7,636 bases of DNA from an uncultured Prevotella sp. (GTDB lineage: Bacteria; Bacteroidota; Bacteroidia; Bacteroidales; Bacteroidaceae). The notes beneath the pieces were generated by a model, which saw nothing but the letters and a program-made list of their open reading frames with translations, ran no database searches and was not told where the DNA came from. This document shows, in pieces, positions 1 to 6,750 of the stretch. How positions within the stretch are numbered: position 1 is the stretch's first letter; the number at the start of each line of letters is the position of its first letter. The stretch is taken from the NCBI GenBank assembly GCA_900540885.1, contig UQHJ01000096.1, positions 1 to 7,636 on the forward strand, given 5' to 3'. Both the position numbers and the translations under genes were made by a program.

Positions 1-27
1 GGCTCGATGCCCCAAGTTGGCAATACT
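1..27. repeat. Left-edge direct repeat; probable half of a truncated hairpin
   Basis: These 27 bases match positions 7610-7636 in the same orientation at 25 of 27 positions; the differences are at 3 and 17. In the right-hand copy this sequence is the apex plus the right arm of a 14-bp hairpin. Here the left arm would lie before position 1, outside the window. The first 11 bases (GGCTCGATGCC) also recur inverted at 55-65, in the apex of the next hairpin. I read this as part of a dispersed intergenic hairpin repeat, not as a gene. Confidence 0.8.
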
Positions 28-42
28 TGAAATATTCATGTA

Positions 43-77
43 TTTGCTAATCAAGGCATCGAGCCTTGACTAGCAAA
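43..77. repeat. Hairpin module A of the left repeat
   Basis: The 15-base arms at 43-57 and 63-77 are inverted copies with one mismatch (position 50 against 70), around the five-base loop ATCGA. The apex, GGCATCGAGCC at 55-65, is the reverse complement of 1-11. The hairpin directly abuts the GC-rich core at 76-107. There is no T-tract after it and no gene ends just before it, so a terminator role is not supported. It occupies the same place relative to the core as the hairpin at 7598-7632 but has a different stem sequence. Confidence 0.8.
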
Positions 78-107
78 TGCCGACGCGGGGACGCGTCGCC
101 CCCAGGT
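76..107 (-). repeat. 32-bp GC-rich repeat core, left copy
   Basis: This stretch is a perfect 32-base reverse complement of 7568-7599. It is much more GC-rich than its surroundings and contains the near-palindrome GGGGACGCGTCGCCCC, which has one unpaired base. On the minus strand the core continues into hairpin module A, just as the right copy continues into its own hairpin on the plus strand. The orientation given follows that comparison. The sequence resembles a dispersed intergenic repeat; the copy number in the genome cannot be seen here. Confidence 0.85.
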
Positions 108-233
108 TAGCTTGCGTTTGTGGCGCATAATTGTTTGACAAATTATAGTATATCCACACGATTCGTTACAGAGCCGAAAATAAGATGCAACACATTTACA
201 AAATTGTATAATGCGCTTTCTTTGCGAGCAGTG

Positions 234-241
234 TACCTTTG
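234..241 (+). promoter_or_regulatory. Putative -7 promoter element of the metal operon
   Basis: TACCTTTG fits the Bacteroidetes primary sigma -7 consensus TAnnTTTG and is followed by C. Transcription would start near 247, leaving a leader of about 20 bases, rich in A, before the ATG at 268. That fits the weak-SD, A-rich initiation seen in this phylum. The -33 element is not convincing: TTTG at 221-224 is only 9 bases away, where roughly 19 is expected. The call therefore rests on the -7 box and its position. Confidence 0.5.
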
Positions 242-267
242 CATTCAGAAAATACAACAACAAAACT

Positions 268-2283
268 ATGCATAAGACAAAACGTTACTTTTTGACCGCT
301 TCTGCCTTTGCACTGACCTATGCTGCACAAGCGCAGATGAGTGACACCGATTCGATTGCTCCACAAGAGAAGGAATTGAACCAAGCACAAGTGGTGGGGA
401 AACGCAAATCTGTTTCACGTATGAGTGGCCCCGAAAATTCGCTGCTCATGACACGCACCGAATTGTTTAAAGCCGCTTGCTGCAATTTGGGCGAGAGCTT
501 TACTACCAATCCCTCGGTCGATGTGAGCTATAGTGATGCCGCCACGGGAGCAAAGCAGATTAAGTTGCTCGGATTGGCTGGCACTTATGTGCAGATGTTG
601 AGCGAAAATGTGCCCGACTTGCGCGGTGCTGCTTCGCCTTACGCTCTGGGTTATGTGCCGGGGCCTTGGATGCAGAGCATTCAAGTGTCGAAGGGAAGTG
701 CTTCGGTGAAGAATGGCTACGAAAGCATCACGGGACAGATAAATGTGGAATATAAAAAGCCACAGGCCGATCCTTCTGTTGAGGTAAACCTTTTTGCAGA
801 CTCAAAGAGCCGCATTGAGGCAAACGTTGACGGCAACATTCATCTTGATAAGTCGAAGAAACTGAGTACAGGTATTTTGGCGCATTATGAAGATAACTTT
901 GGTCATCATGACGAAAATAACGATGGATTCTTAGATAAGCCCAAAGTGCGTCAAGGCAACGTGATGAACCGTTGGGCTTGGGTGAGCGATCGTTACATCT
1001 TTCAAGCTGCTATCAGTGGACTGACGGAGAAGCGTGAGGGCGGACAGACCAACCATACTGCACATAATGTCGAAGGAGAACGTTATGGCATTGACATGGA
1101 GACAACACGCTTCAATGGCTTCGTCAAGAATGCTTTCATATTGAATAAAGAAAAAGGAACGAACTTGGCACTCATCCTTTCGGGCACGTATCATGACGCT
1201 GATGCTACGTATGGGCATCGTGTATATGATGTAACGCAAAAGACGGGGTATGCTTCGTTGCTCTTCGAAACGAATTTTACTGAGCAACACAGTATTTCGG
1301 CTGGCTTGAGCCTGAACCATGACTATTATAAGCAACGCTATCGATTGACACATGATGTTAATGCGCCTTTGCAACAATGGAACGAAAAGGAAACGACCCC
1401 CGGTGCTTATGCTCAATACACTTTTAATTGGCACGACCAATGGGTGATAATGGCAGGACTCCGTGCCGACCACAGTTCGCAGTACGGCACGTTTGTTACC
1501 CCACGTTTCCACCTAAAGTATGCGCCCAATCATGTGTTCAACTTGCGACTCTCGGCGGGTAAGGGCTATCGTACGGTGCATGCTTTGGGCGAATATAACT
1601 ACTTAATGGCCAGCAACCGCACGTTAACGATTGATAAGTTAAACCAAGAGGCAGCGTGGAACTATGGGCTAAGTACCAACTTGAAGTTGCGCGTGGGCGG
1701 TCATATACTCGACATCAATGCCGACTATTACTTCACCGACTTCAAGGAACAAACAGTAGTAGACTATGACGCAGATGCTGCACACATCTATTTACGCAAC
1801 CTGAATGGCAAACGTTCTTATTCACATACCGTGCAAGTTGATGCCTCTTATCCCTTGTTCCGTGGCATGACGCTCACGGCAGCCTATCGTTATAACTTTG
1901 TTCGACAGTTTACGGACGGTCGCTTGCAAGAAAAACCCTTGACTAATCGATACAAAGGCCTGCTTACGGCTTCTTATAAGACACCGCTTGAACTTTGGCA
2001 GTTCGACCTTACGGCCCAACTCAATGGCGGAGGCCGCTTAATCAATAATGGCGAGGCTGGTGCTCCTACCCACTTCTCACCCTATGGCCAGTTGAATGCT
2101 CAAGTGACGCGCTGGTTCCGTCATTGCAGTGTGTATGTGGGTGGTGAAAACTTGACCAATTATAAGCAGAAGAATCCTATATTGCATGCCGAAAACCCTT
2201 GGAGTGAACGCTTTGATGCCACACAAGTGTGGGGCCCCGTACATGGTGCCATGGTGTATGCAGGTGTACGTGTGAACTATTGA
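268..2283 (+). CDS. TonB-dependent outer-membrane receptor, probably metal-linked
   Basis: This 671-residue protein is an outer-membrane beta-barrel transporter of the TonB-dependent family, powered from the inner membrane through TonB-ExbB-ExbD. It has a signal peptide with a likely cleavage after AQA near residue 22. A possible TonB box (QAQVVGKRK) lies around residues 40-48. The plug spans about 55-165, and the barrel runs to the C-terminal strand ending in Tyr-671. The segment AACCNLGESF (69-78), with its vicinal cysteines, is typical of Bacteroidetes receptors often found beside HMA and copper ATPase genes. There is no N-terminal carboxypeptidase-like extension and no SusD partner, so this is not a SusC glycan importer. 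The start at 268 is preferred over the in-frame ATG at 211 because it gives a clean signal peptide and because 211 lies upstream of the predicted promoter. The substrate is not shown by the sequence; copper or another metal complex is inferred from the downstream copA. Confidence 0.9.
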   Translation: MHKTKRYFLTASAFALTYAAQAQMSDTDSIAPQEKELNQAQVVGKRKSVSRMSGPENSLLMTRTELFKAACCNLGESFTTNPSVDVSYSDAATGAKQIKLLGLAGTYVQMLSENVPDLRGAASPYALGYVPGPWMQSIQVSKGSASVKNGYESITGQINVEYKKPQADPSVEVNLFADSKSRIEANVDGNIHLDKSKKLSTGILAHYEDNFGHHDENNDGFLDKPKVRQGNVMNRWAWVSDRYIFQAAISGLTEKREGGQTNHTAHNVEGERYGIDMETTRFNGFVKNAFILNKEKGTNLALILSGTYHDADATYGHRVYDVTQKTGYASLLFETNFTEQHSISAGLSLNHDYYKQRYRLTHDVNAPLQQWNEKETTPGAYAQYTFNWHDQWVIMAGLRADHSSQYGTFVTPRFHLKYAPNHVFNLRLSAGKGYRTVHALGEYNYLMASNRTLTIDKLNQEAAWNYGLSTNLKLRVGGHILDINADYYFTDFKEQTVVDYDADAAHIYLRNLNGKRSYSHTVQVDASYPLFRGMTLTAAYRYNFVRQFTDGRLQEKPLTNRYKGLLTASYKTPLELWQFDLTAQLNGGGRLINNGEAGAPTHFSPYGQLNAQVTRWFRHCSVYVGGENLTNYKQKNPILHAENPWSERFDATQVWGPVHGAMVYAGVRVNY

Positions 2284-2306
2284 TAATAAGTAGGCAAATG
2301 CGGAGG

Positions 2307-2338
2307 AAATGTGCAAATGTGTAAATGTGCGAATGTGC
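2307..2338. repeat. Four tandem copies of an 8-bp unit
   Basis: The unit AAATGTGC is repeated four times (2307-2314, 2315-2322, 2323-2330, 2331-2338) with single-base changes in copies 2 and 4, followed by a degenerate fifth. It begins 24 bases after the receptor stop codon and lies in the 186-base gap before copA. Such tracts can vary in copy number by slippage. No role is visible. Confidence 0.8.
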
Positions 2339-2379
2339 AAATTGTCGCCTTTTTATAGCACAATTTTATAAATGCCGAA

Positions 2380-2440
2380 AGGTTATGAAATTATTTAGGT
2401 GGATTCTCAACATAATGCAACTTTATAACCTCATAACCTC
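2380..2440. promoter_or_regulatory. Inverted and tandem GGTTAT motifs upstream of copA (candidate operator)
   Basis: GGTTAT at 2381-2386 recurs inverted twice, at 2425-2430 and 2433-2438, inside a perfect tandem duplication of ATAACCTC (2425-2440). The pair sits 30 bases before the copA start. I find no TAnnTTTG -7 box anywhere in 2284-2469, and no terminator hairpin after the receptor gene. copA may therefore be transcribed from the promoter upstream of the receptor. Regulator binding here is speculation based only on the motif repetition. Confidence 0.3.
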
Positions 2441-2469
2441 TAAACTACAAACCAAAACGAGAATAAAAT

Positions 2470-4689
2470 ATGACAACCAAAAAATATCCCGTTCGTGGCA
2501 TGAGTTGCGCCTCATGTTCTGCTCATGTAGACAAGGCACTGCATGGTGTGGAGGGCGTAAATGAAGTAAACGTCAACTTAGCCACCAATACGGCAAAAAT
2601 TAGCTATGACGAGACGGTCTGTTCGCCTACTGATTTAGCAGAAGCCGTCAGTCGTATGGGCTTTGAACTGTTGATAAATGAGGAGATAACAGAGGCTTCT
2701 TCCTCACAATCCTCTTCTTCGGCTGAGGCTGCAGCGCGAACTGAAGGGTATGACGAACTCAAACGTATGGCTTGGGGCGCTTTAGCCGTGGCTGTGCCTT
2801 TATTAATATTGAGTTTAGTGCCACATTTGTTCGCGGGACAAGAGATAGCTCTCTTCTTCTTAGCATCATTCTCTTTATATAAGTACGGTCGCCTCTTCTA
2901 TCGTTCAGCCTTTAAGTTGCTCAAGCATGGCACGTCTAATATGGATACGTTGGTGGCACTCAGCATCACCGTATCATACCTATATAGTTGTGTAAACCTC
3001 TTCTTCCCGCAACTTTTTACAGCACATGGCATGCAGCCGCAACTTTATTTTGATAGTGTAGGCGTCATCACCGCTTTCATCTTGTTAGGTCGCCTGCTCG
3101 AAGCACGTGCTAAGGGACGCACCACAAAAGCCATAAAGAGTCTGATAGGTTTGCAGCCTAAACAAGTTACGGTCATCTTTCCGAATGGCACGCAATACGT
3201 TAAAGCCATTGACGATATAAAGGTAGGTGATGTGCTATTGGCTCGCCCCGGTGAACGCATTGCCGCTGATGGAATAGTGGTAAGTGGAAGTTCCAATGTA
3301 GACGAAAGTATGATAACGGGCGAACCCATAGCGGTGCAAAAGAGCCAAGGCTTGTCACTCACAGCAGGTACGATTAATCAAAATGGCACTTTACACTATC
3401 GGGCGCAGCGCATTAAAGGCGACACGTTGTTGGGACAAATCATCAGCATGGTGCAAGACGCACAAGGTAGCAAAGTACCTATACAACATTTGGTCGATAG
3501 CATAGCAGCCGTATTTGTGCCTACTATTATAGGTATAGCCTTGTTGAGCTTGATAGCGTGGTTGGTACTCTCGCCCACAAACGGACTGACGCATGGCCTT
3601 GTAGCTATGGTATCAGTGTTAGTAATCGCTTGTCCGTGTTCGTTAGGATTGGCCACTCCTACAGCTATTATAGTGGGTATTGGCCGAGGCGCTTCGCAAG
3701 GCATATTAATCAAAGATGCCAGTTGCTTGCAGGCAGCGCGCCACATTGATACCGTGGTGTTAGACAAAACGGGTACAATCACCACAGGCCACCCTTACGT
3801 GGCCGATCAATATTTTAAGGGCGATGCTGCTCACGTTCGTTCCGTACTGAAAACTATCGAACAAGAGTCCGAACACCCTTTGGCAAAGGCTATCTGTGAT
3901 GCGATGCACAGTTCGCCTACGCTAAAAGCTTGCCATGTTGAGAAGTTAGACCAAGGAGGCATTCAAGGCGAGGTAGAAGGTGAAACCTATACGATTGGCA
4001 ACATAACCCTTATCCAACAAAAAGACTGTATCTTTACACCGAATGAAGAGAAACTTATCGCTCAATGGGCTGAACGTGCTTACACCTTAGTCTGTATGAC
4101 AAAGGACACGGAATTGGTAGCTTTGCTCGCCATTTGTGATGAGATAAAGTCTACTTCAGCGCAAGCTATCCATGCATTGCACGAAATGGGTATCACCACC
4201 TATATGCTAACGGGCGATAACGAGCAGTCAGCACGTGCCGTAGCTAATGAAGTAGGCGTGCGCCATTACAAGGCACAGATGTTGCCTACGACCAAAGCCG
4301 AGTTTGTAAGCCAACTGCAAAAGCAAGGTCATCGCGTAGCCATGGTCGGTGACGGCATTAACGATAGTGCTGCTTTAGCCCAAGCGGATTTGAGTATCGC
4401 CATGGGGCGGGGGAGTGACACGGCTATTAATTCGGCTATGATTACCTTGTTGAGTTCCGACCTACAACGCTTGCCCGATGCCATACGGCTCTCATCGCAG
4501 ACGATTCGCACCATTCACGAAAATCTCTTTTGGGCTTTCTTCTACAACGTGGTGAGTGTGCCCATTGCTGCAGGAGTGCTCTATCCGATTTGTGGCTTCA
4601 TGCTCAATCCGATGATAGCGGGCGCTGCCATGGCTTTGAGTAGTGTGAGCGTGGTGTGCAACTCTTTGCGACTTTCAATTAAAAGATAA
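2470..4689 (+). CDS. copA: Cu(I)-transporting P1B-1-type ATPase CopA
   Basis: This 739-residue inner-membrane pump uses ATP to export Cu(I) from the cytoplasm. One N-terminal HMA domain (about 3-70) carries the metal site GMSCASC (Cys-13, Cys-16). A serine-rich linker (77-84) follows, then eight membrane segments at about 101-120, 125-145, 158-178, 192-210, 343-366, 374-400, 683-704 and 711-733. The actuator loop has TGE at 283-285. CPC is at 388-390, the phosphorylated Asp is 432 in DKTGT, the nucleotide-binding SEHP is at 467-470, TGDN is at 581-584 and GDGIND is at 627-632. The YN pair (692-693) in TM7 and the MxxSS (721-725) in TM8, with CPC, are the known Cu(I) signature of subgroup P1B-1, as opposed to Zn/Cd/Pb or Co pumps. 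All catalytic residues are present. It lies between the TonB receptor and an exported HMA protein, 26 bases before the latter. The start follows an A-rich stretch without a Shine-Dalgarno sequence. Confidence 0.96.
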   Translation: MTTKKYPVRGMSCASCSAHVDKALHGVEGVNEVNVNLATNTAKISYDETVCSPTDLAEAVSRMGFELLINEEITEASSSQSSSSAEAAARTEGYDELKRMAWGALAVAVPLLILSLVPHLFAGQEIALFFLASFSLYKYGRLFYRSAFKLLKHGTSNMDTLVALSITVSYLYSCVNLFFPQLFTAHGMQPQLYFDSVGVITAFILLGRLLEARAKGRTTKAIKSLIGLQPKQVTVIFPNGTQYVKAIDDIKVGDVLLARPGERIAADGIVVSGSSNVDESMITGEPIAVQKSQGLSLTAGTINQNGTLHYRAQRIKGDTLLGQIISMVQDAQGSKVPIQHLVDSIAAVFVPTIIGIALLSLIAWLVLSPTNGLTHGLVAMVSVLVIACPCSLGLATPTAIIVGIGRGASQGILIKDASCLQAARHIDTVVLDKTGTITTGHPYVADQYFKGDAAHVRSVLKTIEQESEHPLAKAICDAMHSSPTLKACHVEKLDQGGIQGEVEGETYTIGNITLIQQKDCIFTPNEEKLIAQWAERAYTLVCMTKDTELVALLAICDEIKSTSAQAIHALHEMGITTYMLTGDNEQSARAVANEVGVRHYKAQMLPTTKAEFVSQLQKQGHRVAMVGDGINDSAALAQADLSIAMGRGSDTAINSAMITLLSSDLQRLPDAIRLSSQTIRTIHENLFWAFFYNVVSVPIAAGVLYPICGFMLNPMIAGAAMALSSVSVVCNSLRLSIKR

Positions 4690-4715
4690 AAACTAACATA
4701 AAAGCTTACGAAACA

Positions 4716-5048
4716 ATGAAGAAGTTACTTTCATTCCTTTTTATGTGCCTAATGGCCACCACTGTGGCTTTGGCTAAGGACATTAAGACGGTGGTTGTAA
4801 CCACTCAACCGCAAATGCATTGCGAGAACTGTGAGAAGAAAATTAAGAAGAACCTTCGCTTTGAGCGTGGTGTGAAGGACATCATAACGAGTGTGCCTGA
4901 CCAAACGGTCACGATCAAGTACGATGCCGATAAGACTACGGTTGAAAAGCTTCTAAAGGCCTTCGAAAAGTTTGGCTATACCGCTCGTCAACTCAAGAAG
5001 GACGAAAAGGTAGAGCTCAACGGCAGTAGCAGCGCTTGTGAGATGTAA
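4716..5048 (+). CDS. Exported heavy-metal-associated (HMA) domain protein
   Basis: This 110-residue protein begins with a signal peptide (1-20, cleavage likely after ALA), so it should act in the periplasm. The mature part is essentially one HMA ferredoxin-like domain (about 24-92) with the metal-binding motif MHCENC (Cys-36, Cys-39). It ends in a short polar tail, where a third cysteine (Cys-108) lies in SSSACEM. It resembles periplasmic metal carriers of the MerP type in architecture. Placed 26 bases after copA on the same strand, it is very probably co-transcribed with it and may bind Cu(I) released by the pump or delivered from outside. The metal is inferred from copA. Without a lipobox cysteine after the signal peptide it is not expected to be a lipoprotein. 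Family assignment is firm; the exact role is not. Confidence 0.88.
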   Translation: MKKLLSFLFMCLMATTVALAKDIKTVVVTTQPQMHCENCEKKIKKNLRFERGVKDIITSVPDQTVTIKYDADKTTVEKLLKAFEKFGYTARQLKKDEKVELNGSSSACEM

Positions 5049-5071
5049 ACGGATACGAAATGATAGGTAGT

Positions 5072-5123
5072 CTTCTCCCCCTAATCTCTTCTCCCTGGTC
5101 GGGGAGGAGGTTAGGGGGAGAAG
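5072..5123 (+). terminator. Long hairpin between convergent genes (possible terminator or repeat)
   Basis: The arms at 5072-5084 and 5111-5123 pair perfectly over 13 bases. Pairing continues through 5085-5094 against 5101-5110 if three G-U pairs (5085/5110, 5089/5106, 5092/5103) are allowed. This gives a 23-bp stem with a six-base loop on the plus-strand RNA. It begins 24 bases after the stop codon of the HMA gene and ends 26 bases before the end of the minus-strand symporter gene. No T-run follows on either side, so it is not a standard intrinsic terminator. It could be a 3'-end-protecting hairpin or a dispersed repeat. Confidence 0.55.
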
Positions 5124-5149
5124 TTGTCAAATTGCAGTTTGTCGAAATA

Positions 5150-6508
5150 CTATTCTTCTTTCCATTCCTCATCCAACCTCTTTTCCCAAAGGTAGTGGCG
5201 TGTTTCTTTTACGACTACCCCCGTGAGCAGCAAGACGGATAGAATATTAGGAAAAGCCATGAGTGCGTTAAACGTATCACCTAAGTTCCATACCAAGTTA
5301 ATAGCTGTGATTGACCCAATAAAGGTGGCCGTAATCCACAGTACGCGATAAACGTAACGCGCCTTGCGACCAAATATGTACTCTAATGCTTTCTCACCTA
5401 AATAGCTCCAACCTAAAATAGTGCTGAATGAGAAGGTGACAATTCCCATGGTTAATACAAATGGACCGAAAGTGGGAATCTGTCCGAAAGCCACCTTGGT
5501 AAGTCGTGCTCCAGCAGTGGAGTCAATAGAAGGGTTGGCCATGATAGAACTTACTAACACCAAACCAGTTATAGCACAAATAACCACCGTGTCCCAAAAA
5601 GGCGAGGTCGAACTCACCATGGCTTGACGTACAGGGTTGCGCGTGCGAGCTGCTGCTGCTACGATAGGGGCAGAACCAAGTCCAGATTCGTTTGAAAAGA
5701 GACCACGCGCTATGCCATAACGCATGGCAGTCATGATCGTAGATCCTACAAATCCACCTGTGGCGGCTTGAGGATTAAACGCATCGGTTACTATCACCTT
5801 GAGAGCAGGCCAAATAAAACTATGATTGACTCCCAAAATCCATAGACAACCGCCTATATAAAACAGGGCCATAAAGGGGACTAACCCCTCACATACTTTG
5901 GCAATTCCTTTTACACCAAACATAATCACCGCACAGGTGGTAAGGGCTATGGTTATACCTGTGGCAAGGGGAGGAATGTGATACCCCTCGTTGAGCATCA
6001 TAGATATGGAATTGCACTGTATCATGTTGCCGATAAAGAAGGAGGCAACGACTGTGCAGAATGCAAATATGAGTCCCAACCACCTACATCCTAACCCACG
6101 CTCAAGTGCATACATAGGACCACCCAACATCTTGCCATCGGACGTATGTACACGGTATTTTATGGCCAAAAGTCCTTCTGCATACTTTGTGGAAATGCCC
6201 AGCACACCCGTCATCCAACACCAGAACACGGCTCCTGGACCTCCCATCGTTACAGCCGTGGCTACGCCGATAATGTTCCCTGTACCAATTGTGCCTGCTA
6301 AACTCGTAGCAAGTGCTGAGAATTGGCTTACGTCTCCAGTCGAACCTTTGTCGCGTTGTAGGCTGAGGCGAATGGCCTTAAATATATATCGTTGCGGAAA
6401 TCGTAGCCGAATCGTTAAGTAAAGGTGGGTGCCTAATAATAATATAATCATAGGTGCCCCCCATAGACAGCTATTTATGAAGGTAAGAAAATTGTTTAGT
6501 TCAGTCAT
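5150..6508 (-). CDS. Alanine/glycine:cation symporter (AGCS family)
   Basis: This 452-residue inner-membrane protein imports small neutral amino acids (alanine, glycine) with Na+ or H+, as established for the AGCS family (AlsT, DagA, AgcS). It is hydrophobic throughout, with about ten to eleven membrane segments. It carries the family hallmarks TIGTGNIIG (73-81), the adjoining GGPGAVFW (89-96), GGPMYALERG (129-138), RGLFSNESGLGSAP (268-281) and LGWSYLGEK (365-373). The length matches the family and both ends look intact. The start is supported by the A-rich bases (AATCACAA on the coding strand) before the ATG and by a short N-terminus leading into the first helix. It is convergent with the metal genes and divergent from rplU, so it is probably a single-gene transcript. 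Its position beside the copper genes does not suggest a shared function. Substrate preference among alanine, glycine and serine cannot be read from the sequence. Confidence 0.94.
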   Translation of the reverse strand: MTELNNFLTFINSCLWGAPMIILLLGTHLYLTIRLRFPQRYIFKAIRLSLQRDKGSTGDVSQFSALATSLAGTIGTGNIIGVATAVTMGGPGAVFWCWMTGVLGISTKYAEGLLAIKYRVHTSDGKMLGGPMYALERGLGCRWLGLIFAFCTVVASFFIGNMIQCNSISMMLNEGYHIPPLATGITIALTTCAVIMFGVKGIAKVCEGLVPFMALFYIGGCLWILGVNHSFIWPALKVIVTDAFNPQAATGGFVGSTIMTAMRYGIARGLFSNESGLGSAPIVAAAARTRNPVRQAMVSSTSPFWDTVVICAITGLVLVSSIMANPSIDSTAGARLTKVAFGQIPTFGPFVLTMGIVTFSFSTILGWSYLGEKALEYIFGRKARYVYRVLWITATFIGSITAINLVWNLGDTFNALMAFPNILSVLLLTGVVVKETRHYLWEKRLDEEWKEE

Positions 6509-6592
6509 TTGTGATTAAAATAAGAGCTATTGTTGACAAACTGTAAGGTATTTATGCGTGTATGGTAGCATATTAGTAGCAATAAACGAGAG

Positions 6593-6600
6593 CAAAAGTA
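6593..6600 (-). promoter_or_regulatory. Putative -7 element for the symporter gene
   Basis: On the minus strand this reads TACTTTTG followed by C, an exact fit to TAnnTTTG. A transcript would start near 6586, giving a leader of nearly 80 bases. No good TTTG-type -33 box is found about 19 bases upstream. A second near-match (TACAGTTTG, minus strand of 6537-6545, with one extra base between TA and TTTG) would give a short leader instead. Either could be the real promoter. Confidence 0.35.
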
Positions 6601-6703
6601 TTATTTTTTTTGCATTTAGGTATTATTAGCGTAAATAAACATTTAAAAAACGTTTTAAAAGGCTCATTTTTTTCCCGAAAAGCGTGTTTTTTGAGTAAAA
6701 ATA

Positions 6704-6733
6704 CTTGTAAATCAGAAAAAAACCGTACATTTG
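6704..6733 (+). promoter_or_regulatory. Bacteroidetes-type promoter of rplU-rpmA
   Basis: The -7 box TACATTTG (6726-6733, followed by C) matches TAnnTTTG exactly. CTTG at 6704-6707 provides a -33 box (consensus TTTG) with an 18-base spacer. Transcription should begin around 6739, giving a leader of about 85 bases before the rplU ATG. The upstream DNA is extremely A/T-rich, as expected for a strong ribosomal protein promoter. This is the best promoter in the window. Confidence 0.75.
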
Positions 6734-6750
6734 CAGCCGATTTAGAGTCC

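Noticed and set aside
43..107. CRISPR-like or integron attC-like array
   Set aside because: There is no regularly spaced direct repeat with unique spacers, and no Cas gene, integrase or gene cassette. The repeats are inverted hairpins.
207..212. TATAAT as a classical -10 box
   Set aside because: There is no TTGACA-like -35 at the right spacing, and Bacteroidetes promoters use TAnnTTTG.
51..263. 70-codon minus-strand frame ending in the left repeat
   Set aside because: The same peptide reading (TWGRRVPASA, then GSMP) arises from the right repeat because the DNA is repeated. The rest has no protein-like features.
211..267. N-terminal extension of the receptor from the ATG at 211
   Set aside because: It would place the signal peptide internally and begins upstream of the predicted TACCTTTG box. 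The ATG at 268 gives a normal signal peptide.
2325..2564. 79-codon plus-strand reading frame overlapping the start of copA
   Set aside because: It covers repeat DNA and then reads copA in the wrong frame. It has no domain-like sequence.
5991..6422. 143-codon plus-strand frame inside the symporter gene
   Set aside because: It is antisense to a clearly conserved transporter and lies wholly within it.
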